Positions 15,363-23,550 of a stretch of 41,885 bases of DNA are shown piece after piece. The position numbers and the translations under genes were made by a program. Numbering within the stretch: the first letter of the stretch is position 1; every line of letters starts with the position of its first letter. The stretch is from positions 1 to 41,885 of the forward strand of contig JAEXBU010000069.1 in assembly GCA_023393815.1 (NCBI GenBank). The letters run 5' to 3'. The DNA comes from Bacillota bacterium (GTDB lineage: Bacteria; Bacillota; Clostridia; Tissierellales; Peptoniphilaceae). The notes below the pieces were generated by a model, which was given only the letters and a program-made list of their open reading frames with translations, was not told the origin of the DNA and ran no database searches.

Positions 15363-16256
15363 ATGGCAGATAAATGGAGAAACTATCGCACCATGGCCGA
15401 GGATTTTCTCAGTCGCGGAGATACGAAGCGGGCGCTTAAGGCCTACGTGAAGGCGGCGGAATTTGCGCCCGACAAAGGCGCCCTCGTCGACTGCTACTTT
15501 TCGATTGCCGATATTCACTGGCAGCAAGGAAGCCCGAAGACGGCGGCGCGATTTTATAAAATCATTCAAGGTCTCGGCGAATTTGCCGGTGCCCACTACG
15601 CTTTGGGAGTTTTAGCTCAGGAAACGGGCGATGAAGTAGAAGCCGTCGAGCGCTTCGAACGCGCCTTGGAGATCGATCCCGATTACGAAAGTGCCGCCTA
15701 CGAGTTGGCTCTTTTAAACGACGCTATGGGCTACAAAGATCGGGCGCTGGAACTCTTTGAACGCTGCGTCCGATTGGTTCCGGAAAATGGCGTGGTCTAT
15801 TCCGACATGGCCTCCATTTACGAGGAGCGAAAGGAATACAAAAAGGCCCTGGACCTGGCAAAAAAAGCCGTGGTCCTATCTCCCACCTACAGCCTCGGCT
15901 ACTACAATTTAGGCGTTGTTTATCAAAAGATGTTTCAAAACGACGAGGCCCTGGCCGCCTACGAAGACGCCTTAGACTTAGATGATACCTATGCGCCGAC
16001 TTATTTAAATATGTCGGCCATTTACTTGCGCATGAAAGCGCCCGAAAAAGCCGTCGCCATTTTAAGCGAAGGAATCGACAAAGGGCTGAACAGTGTGAAT
16101 TTATTTTACAACCGCGCGTGCAGTCATCGTCGCTTGGGAGAAAAGGAGGCGGCTATAGGTGACTTAAGGCGAGCTATCGCGATCAATCCCCACGCGAAAC
16201 TGTGGGCGTCGAGGGATGTGGATTTAAAAGACATTGTCCGGGAGGTGGACTATTGA
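15363..16256 (+). CDS. Tetratricopeptide repeat protein
   Basis: Soluble protein of 297 residues built almost wholly from TPR units of about 34 residues. Repeats can be followed from residue 12 (FLSRGDTKRALKAYVKAAEF) to the end, with the usual small residue and Pro near repeat boundaries (EIDPDYESAAYEL, LSPTYSLGYYN, LDDTYAPTYLN, INPHAKL). No signal peptide or membrane segment is seen. It is a protein-interaction scaffold of unknown partner. The ATG follows GGGAGG. Its TGA overlaps the TTG start of map, so the two are translationally coupled. Confidence 0.88.
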   Translation: MADKWRNYRTMAEDFLSRGDTKRALKAYVKAAEFAPDKGALVDCYFSIADIHWQQGSPKTAARFYKIIQGLGEFAGAHYALGVLAQETGDEVEAVERFERALEIDPDYESAAYELALLNDAMGYKDRALELFERCVRLVPENGVVYSDMASIYEERKEYKKALDLAKKAVVLSPTYSLGYYNLGVVYQKMFQNDEALAAYEDALDLDDTYAPTYLNMSAIYLRMKAPEKAVAILSEGIDKGLNSVNLFYNRACSHRRLGEKEAAIGDLRRAIAINPHAKLWASRDVDLKDIVREVDY

Positions 16257-17005
16257 TTATTATAAAGACGGAAAAAGAAATTGAAAAAATGCAGAGAGCG
16301 GCGGACCTTCTGGTACAGGTACATCGGGCTCTTCGAGAGGAAATCAAACCCGGGGTCAGCACCTTGGAACTGGATCGCTTTGTAGAAAAATTTATTACCG
16401 ACCGGGGCGGATATCCGGAACAAAAAGGCTACCAAGGTTTTCCCTACAGCATCTGTGCCTCGGTCAACGACGAAATTTGCCATGGCTTTCCGAGAGAAGA
16501 AACGTTGAAAGACGGGGATTTGTTGACGATAGACATGGTAGTTAATGTAGACGGTTACCTGGCCGATTCCGCCTGGAGCTACGCCGTGGGGAATTTGTCC
16601 CCGGAAGGGAAAAAGCTCATGGAGGTAACGAAAGATTGTCTGTATAGAGCCATCGATATTGTAAAACCCGGTACCCGCTTGGGCGACATCGGTCACGCGA
16701 TTCAAACGTACGCAGAAGCCAACGGCTTTTCCGTGGTTCGGGATTTCGTCGGCCACGGCATCGGAACGAATATGCACGAAGACCCACAGGTTCTTCACTA
16801 TGGCAAACCGAACCGGGGACTGCGCTTGGAAGAGGGGATGGTCTTTACGATCGAACCCATGATCAATGCAGGAGACTGGCCCATTGCCATGGACGACAAT
16901 GGATGGACTGCCCGTACTCGCGACGGATCCCTGTCTTGCCAATACGAACATACCTTGGCGGTGACCAAAGACGGCGTCATCGTTCTAACAGAGCAAGGAG
17001 AATAA
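16253..17005 (+). CDS. map: Methionine aminopeptidase, type I
   Basis: Removes the initiator methionine from nascent proteins. The protein is 250 residues from a TTG at 16253, with GGAGG six nt upstream. All five metal ligands are in place: D94, D105, H168, E201 and E232, and H77 is the substrate-contact His. The spacing matches the E. coli enzyme with a constant shift of three. A longer frame from 16202 would overlap the TPR gene and add residues not found in the family. The TGA of the TPR gene and this TTG overlap. Cyclophilin follows after one nt. Confidence 0.96.
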   Translation: MIIIKTEKEIEKMQRAADLLVQVHRALREEIKPGVSTLELDRFVEKFITDRGGYPEQKGYQGFPYSICASVNDEICHGFPREETLKDGDLLTIDMVVNVDGYLADSAWSYAVGNLSPEGKKLMEVTKDCLYRAIDIVKPGTRLGDIGHAIQTYAEANGFSVVRDFVGHGIGTNMHEDPQVLHYGKPNRGLRLEEGMVFTIEPMINAGDWPIAMDDNGWTARTRDGSLSCQYEHTLAVTKDGVIVLTEQGE

Positions 17006-17006
17006 G

Positions 17007-17609
17007 ATGTTAAAACAATTAGAAGCGCCGAAAACCGGCGATCGCATGGCGAAGTTTCAGACGAATTTCGGCGATATTGTGCTGCGCCTTTTCCCCGAGG
17101 CTGCGCCCAAAGCGGTAGAAAACTTCACGACCCTCGTCGAACGAGGCTACTACGACGGCATTATTTTTCACCGCGTGATCGACGACTTTATGATCCAAGG
17201 AGGCGATCCTACCGGCACCGGTCGAGGGGGCGAAAGTATCTGGGGCGAGGGTTTCGAAGACGAATGTACGCCCGAGTACCGGAATCTGGTCGGCGCCCTG
17301 TCCATGGCCAATGCCGGTCCCCACACCAACGGGAGTCAATTTTTTATTGTTCAAGGCCCTGCCGTCGGCGACGACATTTTAAGGCAAATGGAAGATGCCG
17401 GAGAAAAGTATGGATATGCACGCGACGTCATCGACGGCTACAAAACCTGTGGCGGCGCCTTTTGGCTCGATGGAAAGCATACGGTTTTCGGTCAAGTGGT
17501 AGAAGGGATGGACGTGGTGCACGCCATCGCCAAGGTAGAAAAAAATGCGATGGATAAACCGAAAGAAGATGTAATCATTCGTAAGGCCAATACTTTTATT
17601 CAAGAATAA
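17007..17609 (+). CDS. Peptidyl-prolyl cis-trans isomerase (cyclophilin)
   Basis: Cytoplasmic cyclophilin-type isomerase of 200 residues without a signal peptide. FHRVIDDFMIQGGDPTGTG holds the catalytic Arg and the MIQGGD motif. GSQFFIVQ and the C-terminal HTVFGQVVEGMDVV are also typical. An insert around residues 118-150 (GDDILRQMEDAGEKYG...) lengthens it relative to minimal bacterial cyclophilins. The ATG at 17007 overlaps the ribosome site AAGGAG at the end of map, so the two are coupled. Acting with MetAP in protein maturation is a natural reading of the operon. Confidence 0.94.
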   Translation: MLKQLEAPKTGDRMAKFQTNFGDIVLRLFPEAAPKAVENFTTLVERGYYDGIIFHRVIDDFMIQGGDPTGTGRGGESIWGEGFEDECTPEYRNLVGALSMANAGPHTNGSQFFIVQGPAVGDDILRQMEDAGEKYGYARDVIDGYKTCGGAFWLDGKHTVFGQVVEGMDVVHAIAKVEKNAMDKPKEDVIIRKANTFIQE

Positions 17610-17614
17610 AAAAA

Positions 17615-17665
17615 CGGACCCGAAGGTCCGATAAAGCAAACGGCTTAGGGCGGTTTGCTTTTTTA
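17615..17665. terminator. Tandem terminator hairpins between convergent genes
   Basis: Two stems: CGGACC/GGTCCG (17615-17630) with a CGAA loop, then AAAGCAAAC/GTTTGCTTT (17633-17641 and 17653-17661) followed by TTTT. They end the TPR-map-cyclophilin operon. The A run at 17608-17614 suggests the first stem also serves the minus strand. Confidence 0.85.
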
Positions 17666-18529
17666 TTGTGTCTTTTTCTTCTCTTTCCACAGCATGGGGA
17701 CGGTGAGACCCGCGATGATACAGGCGATGCCGAGCAGTTTATAGAGTGAAAGGCTTTCTCCTAAAAGGGAGATACCCATCATGGTAGCACAGAGGGGGTT
17801 CAGGGCGCAGAACATACCGGCTCGCTCGGCGGAAGTGTATTTTTGTGCCACGGGCTGGAGGGTGAAGCCAAAGCCGGTACAGACCACGGCGAGGACGAGG
17901 ATCACCATCCATTCGACGCGGCCTTGGGGCAAGCGGGGCGTTTCTGCGAGAAAGGAGGCTGCCGTCGAAAGAGCGGCAATCCAAGCGACTTGCAAGAAAC
18001 CTAATTGAAAGGAATCGTCCGCGGAGGCAAAACGGTCGGTGAGCAAGATGACCACGGCATAGCACAGCGCTGCCATTAGGGCAAAGATTTCACCTCGCGC
18101 TAGGGATAGGCCGCCGGGCGTATAGGTTAAAAAACCGATGCCCAACACGGTGACGGCGACGCCTAAAAGGGCGGATTTTTCGGGAAGCGTGCGGGTAGTA
18201 ATGGCGATTAAGATCGGTACGATGACGATCGATGTGTTTTCCAAAAAAGCGACGGTGGAGGATTCCGCCGTCTTTAAGGCCAGAAATTCGAAGGCCATCA
18301 CGCAGAAAAAGAACAGGCCGAGAATCGTGCCGTGAGTCAAGGTGCGTTTCGTCATGGGGCGAAGTTTTTTAAAAAACAGAACCGTCAATAATAGGGTGGC
18401 GACATAGAAGCGGACGGACAATAGATTAAATACATCCAGTCCCTGCATTCCGATTTTAATAAAGTAATAGCTCGTCGCCCGGGCGACGATGACGGCGGCC
18501 AAGAGAATGGTTGCGCTCTTTTCTGTCAT
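17663..18529 (-). CDS. EamA/DMT-family transporter
   Basis: Integral membrane permease of 288 residues with about ten hydrophobic helices, in two EamA half-repeats (roughly residues 5-135 and 145-282). TSYYFIKIGMQGLDVFNLLSVRF near the N-terminus and the second-half SAERAGMFCALNPLCATMMG segment match the drug/metabolite transporter pattern. The substrate is unknown. ATG 18529 with GTGAGG seven nt upstream is preferred to a GTG at 18541 that would lie inside that site. It begins 16 nt after the ABC permease stop and is probably co-transcribed. Confidence 0.88.
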   Translation of the reverse strand: MTEKSATILLAAVIVARATSYYFIKIGMQGLDVFNLLSVRFYVATLLLTVLFFKKLRPMTKRTLTHGTILGLFFFCVMAFEFLALKTAESSTVAFLENTSIVIVPILIAITTRTLPEKSALLGVAVTVLGIGFLTYTPGGLSLARGEIFALMAALCYAVVILLTDRFASADDSFQLGFLQVAWIAALSTAASFLAETPRLPQGRVEWMVILVLAVVCTGFGFTLQPVAQKYTSAERAGMFCALNPLCATMMGISLLGESLSLYKLLGIACIIAGLTVPMLWKEKKKTQ

Positions 18530-18545
18530 GAAAAACCTCACAATA

Positions 18546-20147
18546 CTATTGATGGTACACGGTCATATCTTTCGTCAAGAAGTAGAGGACTACGTCTCCC
18601 GCGATGAAAATAAGACTCAGGAGAGAGGCATAGAGGAGAGGCGCTTTGGTCATAATGCCCACGCCCACGAGAAGGATGGCGAAGGTGATCAGCAGCGAGC
18701 CGAGGCCGGAGAAAAAAGACTGCTTCGTATTCTTGGCCAATTCTTGGGGGTTGGTCCAGGTGTAATTGGCGAATTTCCAGTCAAAGAACAGGGAAATGCC
18801 ATTGATCAACAGAGCATAGGCCAGGGGACCGAAAAGGTAAAAGGGCCAGTAGATCGGTGCCGGGTGCAAATTTATAATGACGAGCAGCCAGGAAACGAAG
18901 AAGGAGGGAACGATAAAACACAAGGTCATAAGGAGTTTTCCCAGAAAAATCGATTGACCTTTTAAGGGTAAGGAGTAGGTGTTGTAGGCACTTAAGCCCT
19001 CCAGAGAAAAGCCGAAGCCGGCAAAATTCATTATGCCGGCGAGTCCTACGAGAAGGAGAAACAGGGCGGAATCCGTGGAGACGAACGATTGAGAATGTAA
19101 AAAGGCGAGGAAAGGATCTTTTACGGACGGAATAAAAAGGATGCCGGATAAAATCATGGGGAGCAGGGAGACGAAAAGGCCGTTCAATGCAATGGCGTTG
19201 TTGGATAGAAAGAGGCGTCGTTCTTTTCTTAAGAGGGCGGCGAATTTTTTTTGAACTTTATAGTCGTCGGATTTAACGGCCTTTGCCGTGCTTTTCGGTG
19301 TTAAACTTTCGGCGATGGCAAAAAAATGTTTCGACGCGTAGGAGAGAAAAGCGTAGTAGATGAGTACCGTAGCGGCAAGAAGGAGAAAAATTAACCAAAT
19401 GGAACCGTTCAAGGCGTAGGACAGAGGACGAGTCACAGAGGGCAAGGTGTTATAAAAGGCGATAAAACGGATCAAGTCTTTGTAATGCCTGGCGAGTTCC
19501 GCGTAAAAGCCCATCATAAAGAGAACGAAAAAGGTGAGGCCGATAAAAGTCTTTACGCGCTTGGAAAGCTGTAGGCGACTGCCTCCTTTGGCCGTGGCGA
19601 TGCGTAAAAAACAACCCAAGCTTTCACCCAATTGATTGGCGCAGAAAAAGGCGATAAGGATCAGGCACGCGTTTCGCGCAGAATCGGTGACCACGTAGGT
19701 GAGGAAAGCGGAAGGGAGGGAAAAAGCCAAGGTCAAAGGAAGGCTGAAGATGGCAGGACCGGTGGTCTTTGATAAGAGAAGAAGCCGCGTATCCACGGGC
19801 ATACTCCACAGAGTGGATTGGTCGGAGTCGTCAAAATAAATGTGTTTGATGCGGACAAAGGCGAGGATCAGGCTCGCGAGAAAAAAGGCGACGGCCATTA
19901 TGTCCATAGAAGAAAGGATGCCCGCTTTCGATAAGAGATCGGCGGCGGAGAGGATATCGGATTGCGCGGAGTTTTCGGGAAGAACGGCGGCGGAAGCAAA
20001 AAGGGGTAAGATGCCGCCGAGCCAAAAATAGCCCCACAGGGAAAGCAAATAGAGAAAGATGCCGAGGGCCTTTTTCTTCTTCCCCTGGGTCAGTTGCCGA
20101 AAGGTGCGCTTTCTTTCCAGACGGTTTAACAACTTAAGCTTGTTCAT
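18546..20147 (-). CDS. ABC exporter permease subunit
   Basis: Membrane protein of 533 residues with at least ten hydrophobic segments and two charged cytosolic loops (around residues 165-180 and 285-305). The N-terminus is basic (RLERKRTFRQLTQGKKKK) and cytosolic. I recognise it as an ABC-2-like exporter permease by context rather than by a strong motif. The gene overlaps its ATPase partner by 14 nt, indicating coupled translation. Substrate unknown; lipids, peptides and toxins are all possible. Confidence 0.75.
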   Translation of the reverse strand: MNKLKLLNRLERKRTFRQLTQGKKKKALGIFLYLLSLWGYFWLGGILPLFASAAVLPENSAQSDILSAADLLSKAGILSSMDIMAVAFFLASLILAFVRIKHIYFDDSDQSTLWSMPVDTRLLLLSKTTGPAIFSLPLTLAFSLPSAFLTYVVTDSARNACLILIAFFCANQLGESLGCFLRIATAKGGSRLQLSKRVKTFIGLTFFVLFMMGFYAELARHYKDLIRFIAFYNTLPSVTRPLSYALNGSIWLIFLLLAATVLIYYAFLSYASKHFFAIAESLTPKSTAKAVKSDDYKVQKKFAALLRKERRLFLSNNAIALNGLFVSLLPMILSGILFIPSVKDPFLAFLHSQSFVSTDSALFLLLVGLAGIMNFAGFGFSLEGLSAYNTYSLPLKGQSIFLGKLLMTLCFIVPSFFVSWLLVIINLHPAPIYWPFYLFGPLAYALLINGISLFFDWKFANYTWTNPQELAKNTKQSFFSGLGSLLITFAILLVGVGIMTKAPLLYASLLSLIFIAGDVVLYFLTKDMTVYHQ

Positions 20148-20856
20148 GACCTTGCATCCTTTCCATAAACAAGTCTTCTAAGCTGCCTTTTTCCAAGACC
20201 GCTTCCGTGGGGCCGAAAAAGACCAGATGACCTTCGCGAATAATGGCGACTTTGTTGCACAGTTTTTCCGCCACTTCCAAGACGTGGGTGGAAAACAAAA
20301 TCGTCGTACCTTTTTCTGCCGCCATTTGCTTAAAGGTTTCGCGAATGGACTTTGTGGCCATGGGATCCAATCCTACGAAGGGTTCGTCCAGGACGAGGAG
20401 TTTGGGATCGTGAATCAATGCGGCGATCAGGGCGAGCTTTTGCTGCATACCGTGGCTGTATTCGTCGATAGATTCGCCCAGACGATCGCGAATGGCGAAG
20501 AGATCGGCGTAATACTCGATACGATCTTTTCGAGTTTCGTAATCCAATTCAAACATATCGGCGACGAAGTTTAAGTATTCGATGCCGCGCATAAATTGAT
20601 AGAGTTCCGGATTGTCCGGAACGTAGCTGTAGAGTTTTTTCGCTTCCAGGGGTTCTTTTTCGATGTCGTGACCGCCAATGGCAATTCGTCCCCCATCGAA
20701 GGGAATCAACCCCAAAGCGGATTTAATGGTGGTGGTCTTGCCGGCACCGTTGGATCCGATAAAGGCGCAAATGTCGCCGGGATCTAATGAAAAACTCACG
20801 TCGTGGAGTATTTGTTTCTTCCCGTAAAATTTTACTAAATGATCGATTTGAAGCAT
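20134..20856 (-). CDS. ABC transporter ATP-binding subunit
   Basis: ABC ATPase of 240 residues. Walker A is GSNGAGKTTT (about residues 38-47). The signature is YSHGMQQKLAL, and Walker B is LLVLDEPFVGLDP, followed by FSTHVLEVAE with the switch His. The pattern is that of exporter ATPases of the CcmA/YthP type. ATG 20856 follows AGGAGGA with 4 nt spacing; the longer frame to 20949 runs through the promoter. It is the first gene of ATPase-permease-EamA on the minus strand, divergent from tdk. Confidence 0.92.
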   Translation of the reverse strand: MLQIDHLVKFYGKKQILHDVSFSLDPGDICAFIGSNGAGKTTTIKSALGLIPFDGGRIAIGGHDIEKEPLEAKKLYSYVPDNPELYQFMRGIEYLNFVADMFELDYETRKDRIEYYADLFAIRDRLGESIDEYSHGMQQKLALIAALIHDPKLLVLDEPFVGLDPMATKSIRETFKQMAAEKGTTILFSTHVLEVAEKLCNKVAIIREGHLVFFGPTEAVLEKGSLEDLFMERMQGHEQA

Positions 20857-20895
20857 AGTTCCTCCTTTTATGGCAGACCGTGCGTACGTAATTAG

Positions 20896-20901
20896 AATAT
20901 A
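20896..20901 (-). promoter_or_regulatory. -10 box of the ABC exporter operon
   Basis: TATATT on the minus strand, 40 nt before the ATPase start. The best -35 match, TTGCAT, is only 15 nt away, so the promoter is a weak call. Confidence 0.35.
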
Positions 20902-20966
20902 GCATGAGGGGGGGCAATGCAAGAGCGTTCCCGCGCGGCTGGCGTCCATTGCCGGAAAGGTTGTGT

Positions 20967-20972
20967 TATAAT
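20967..20972 (+). promoter_or_regulatory. -10 box of the tdk operon
   Basis: TATAAT 20 nt before the tdk ATG, preceded by TGTGT. The -35 region is weak. Confidence 0.5.
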
Positions 20973-20992
20973 TTTCTCTTAAGGAGGCGAAG

Positions 20993-21580
20993 ATGCATCA
21001 ATATAGGGGAAGACTGATATTGCATACGGGGAGTATGTTTTCTGGAAAGACGTCCAGTTTGGAGCGAGAGATTAAGCGGTTTCGCATCGCCGGCTACAAT
21101 ACCGTGGTTTTAAAGCCAACTTTGGACACGCGTTTTATTCATTCAGCCATTACCAGCCACGACAATACGTCCTTAGAGGCCGTGGTGGTGGAAGATATCG
21201 ACGGAGTGATGAAAGTGGCTTTTGAGCGCAAGGCGGACGTCGTGGCCATCGATGAAGTGCAATTTTTGGGGGGCGAGGTGGAGGCGATTTTATCGGCCTT
21301 CGATACCCTATTGGACGAGGGGAAGACCGTGGTTTGTGCAGGTCTGGACATGGACTACGAAGCTCGTCCCTTCGAGATCGTCAAGGAAATTATGGCGGTA
21401 GCCGATTATGTGGAAAAACACCACGCCGTCTGCGCCCATTGCGGAAGCGACGCGTGGGTTAGTCACCGCACCAGCGGAGAAGGCGGACGCGTGGTCATTG
21501 GCGCCACGGAAAGTTACGAACCTTTGTGCCGCGCTTGTTTTAAGCGCATACAAAATCGTGGAGAAAGAGGGGGGCAATGA
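20993..21580 (+). CDS. tdk: Thymidine kinase, type II
   Basis: Phosphorylates thymidine with ATP for nucleotide salvage. The protein is 195 residues, a normal length. Walker A is G13-SMFSGKT (to residue 20), DEVQF (residues 87-91) holds the catalytic Glu88, and zinc ligands are C147, C150, C179 and C182. The lasso region before C179 (GRVVIGATESYEP) matches type II enzymes. The ATG follows AAGGAGG. Its stop overlaps the psuK start as ATGA, so salvage of thymidine and pseudouridine is encoded together. Confidence 0.97.
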   Translation: MHQYRGRLILHTGSMFSGKTSSLEREIKRFRIAGYNTVVLKPTLDTRFIHSAITSHDNTSLEAVVVEDIDGVMKVAFERKADVVAIDEVQFLGGEVEAILSAFDTLLDEGKTVVCAGLDMDYEARPFEIVKEIMAVADYVEKHHAVCAHCGSDAWVSHRTSGEGGRVVIGATESYEPLCRACFKRIQNRGERGGQ

Positions 21581-22488
21581 GGGAAAAGAAAGTCGTCGTC
21601 TTTGGCGGGTGCAATGTAGACATAAGCGGCAGGCCCCAGGAGTCTTTGTCTTTGCACGATTCCAATCCCGGGAAAGTAGAGATGAGTCCGGGCGGCGTGG
21701 GAAGAAATATAGCCGCTACCGTGGCTCGTCTGGGGATTGATACAGAATTAATCACGGCCTTCGGCGACGACGAAAAGCGAGAGATGATTCGCGCACGCGC
21801 GCCGGAGCATTTGTCCTTCGAATACGCCTTTACCTTTCCCGGGAAAAACACCGGAAGCTATTTGGTTCTCTTGGACGAGGACGGAGAAATGCACGCGGCA
21901 GTCAACGACATGGCGGTAATGGAACAGTTGACCCCTGCGCGCGTAAAAGATCGACGGGCTCTGGCCGAATCCGCCGATGCCGTGGTGGTGGATGCGAACT
22001 TGCGGGAAGATACCTTGGCGGAAATTTTTTCATGGGATATTCGCGCCGTGGTAGATGGTGTCAGCGCCGTGAAGGTGAAAAAATTTGCCCCTTTTCTTCG
22101 TCGGATCCATGTGCTAAAATGTAACGTTCTGGAAGCGCAGGTTTTAAGTGGCCGCGGAAGCGAAGACATTTACACCCAAGGCGAAGCTCTTCGCGCCGAA
22201 GGTGTAACGTATGTGGTGATTACGGCAGGAGCCGACGGAGCCTACTTGTTTAGCGAGAAGGATCCGATACACTTTACTTCCACGCCCATGGCCATACGAG
22301 GGGCCACCGGCGCCGGGGATGCCTTTTGTGCCATGTTGACGGCTGAGATGGTAAAAGGTAAAGAAATGGACCATGCCGTAATAGGCGCCATGGCGGCATC
22401 GCGCATGGTGCTGAAGAGCGATCAAAGTGAACTTGCGATCTTCCGCAGGGAAGATTGGGAAAAAGAGAAACAGGAGATTCATTTATGA
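21577..22488 (+). CDS. psuK: PfkB-family kinase, likely pseudouridine kinase
   Basis: Ribokinase-fold sugar kinase of 303 residues. The first PfkB signature is near residues 38-50 (SPGGVGRNIAATVARLG). The second, GATGAGDAF near residue 245, contains the catalytic Asp. Pseudouridine is the likely substrate because psuG follows directly, overlapping as ATGA; on sequence alone it could be another nucleoside or sugar kinase. The product, pseudouridine 5'-phosphate, is the PsuG substrate. No separate pseudouridine transporter gene is next to it. Confidence 0.88.
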   Translation: MREKKVVVFGGCNVDISGRPQESLSLHDSNPGKVEMSPGGVGRNIAATVARLGIDTELITAFGDDEKREMIRARAPEHLSFEYAFTFPGKNTGSYLVLLDEDGEMHAAVNDMAVMEQLTPARVKDRRALAESADAVVVDANLREDTLAEIFSWDIRAVVDGVSAVKVKKFAPFLRRIHVLKCNVLEAQVLSGRGSEDIYTQGEALRAEGVTYVVITAGADGAYLFSEKDPIHFTSTPMAIRGATGAGDAFCAMLTAEMVKGKEMDHAVIGAMAASRMVLKSDQSELAIFRREDWEKEKQEIHL

Positions 22489-23414
22489 AAGAAACGCATT
22501 TGAAAGCGTACATGGACATTGCCCCGGAAGTACAGGAGGCACTGGACAACAACAAACCGGTAGTGGCTCTGGAATCCACCATTATTTCTCATGGAATGCC
22601 TTATCCAAAAAACGTGGAAATGGCGAAACACTGCGAGGCGATTTTGCGTGATTCCGGCGTGACGCCGGCTACAACAGCCATTATCGGCGGTCGTATTAAG
22701 GTGGGTCTTACAGAGGAAGAAATCGAGTTTATGGCGACTTCCGATGACGTAATCAAAAGCTCCACTCGCGATTATGCCCATATCGTTGCTCAAGGGAAAA
22801 ACGGTGCCACCACCGTGGCGACTTCGGTCTTAACGGCTCGTCTCGCGGGCATTCCCATTCTCGTCACCGGCGGAATCGGCGGCGTGCACCGCGGAGCGGA
22901 AACGACCATGGATATTTCTCGCGACCTGCAAGAAATTGCAAATACCGATATCGCCGTAGTCTGTGCCGGCTGCAAATCCATTTTAGACATCGGCCTGACG
23001 CTGGAATATTTGGAAACCTTCGGTGTACCGGTTATCGGTTACGAGACGGAAGAGATGCCCGCCTTTTTTACTCGGCGCAGCGGTCACAATGTCGATTACC
23101 GCTACGACGAGCCGGCGGAAATCGCAAAGCTCATGAAGACCAAGTGGGACTTAGGAATCGACGGGGGGATCGTCGTGGCAAATCCCATCCCGGCAGAAGA
23201 CGCCATGGATGAAGATACCATTAACGCCGCCATTGAAAAAGCCCTGGAAGATGCGAAAAAAGAGGGCATCTTCGGCAAGGCGTCCACTCCCTTTTTGCTT
23301 CAACGGGTATTGGAAGTTACCGGCGGAAGCAGTTTGGAAGCGAACGTCGCGTTGGTCTACAACAACACGAAGCTTGGCGCCGCCATCGCCAAGGCATACG
23401 CGAAAAACAGATAA
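22485..23414 (+). CDS. psuG: Pseudouridine-5'-phosphate glycosidase
   Basis: Cleaves the C-glycosidic bond of pseudouridine 5'-phosphate to uracil and ribose 5-phosphate. The protein is 309 residues. ALESTIISHGMPYPKNVE near residue 27 is the family hallmark, followed by GKNGATTVATSV, TGGIGGVHRGAE and CAGCKSILDIG in the middle and VANPIPAEDAM near 240. ATG 22485 follows AGGAGA and overlaps the psuK stop; a longer frame from 22455 lies inside psuK. It is the last gene of tdk-psuK-psuG. Confidence 0.96.
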   Translation: MKETHLKAYMDIAPEVQEALDNNKPVVALESTIISHGMPYPKNVEMAKHCEAILRDSGVTPATTAIIGGRIKVGLTEEEIEFMATSDDVIKSSTRDYAHIVAQGKNGATTVATSVLTARLAGIPILVTGGIGGVHRGAETTMDISRDLQEIANTDIAVVCAGCKSILDIGLTLEYLETFGVPVIGYETEEMPAFFTRRSGHNVDYRYDEPAEIAKLMKTKWDLGIDGGIVVANPIPAEDAMDEDTINAAIEKALEDAKKEGIFGKASTPFLLQRVLEVTGGSSLEANVALVYNNTKLGAAIAKAYAKNR

Positions 23415-23432
23415 CACAAAACGCACAATCGA

Positions 23433-23463
23433 GGCTCGCAGCAAAACGTTGCGAGCTTTTTTA
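23433..23463 (+). terminator. Rho-independent terminator
   Basis: GCTCGCAGC and GTTGCGAGC form a 9-bp stem (one wobble) with a short A-rich loop, followed by TTTTTT. It ends the tdk operon. Confidence 0.88.
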
Positions 23464-23476
23464 TTTTCACAATCCA

Positions 23477-23505
23477 TTGACCCGCGGGCACGAGCCGTTT
23501 ATAAT
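23477..23505 (+). promoter_or_regulatory. Promoter of the regulator-potABCD operon
   Basis: TTGACC (23477-23482), a 17-nt spacer and a consensus TATAAT (23500-23505). One of the strongest promoters in the window by eye. Confidence 0.8.
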
Positions 23506-23515
23506 TACGTATGTT

Positions 23516-23543
23516 GTTTAGTAAATTAAGCGTAAAGTTTAGT
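23516..23543 (+). promoter_or_regulatory. Direct repeats between promoter and regulator gene
   Basis: GTTTAGT occurs at 23516-23522 and 23537-23543, 21 nt apart, or two helical turns. They lie between the -10 box and the XRE regulator start, a good place for an autoregulatory site. This is a position-based guess. Confidence 0.4.
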
Positions 23544-23550
23544 GGTGATC

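Noticed and set aside
16250..16951. A 233-codon minus-strand frame across map
   Set aside because: It is antisense to methionine aminopeptidase, which has all catalytic residues. No family features are visible in the shadow frame.
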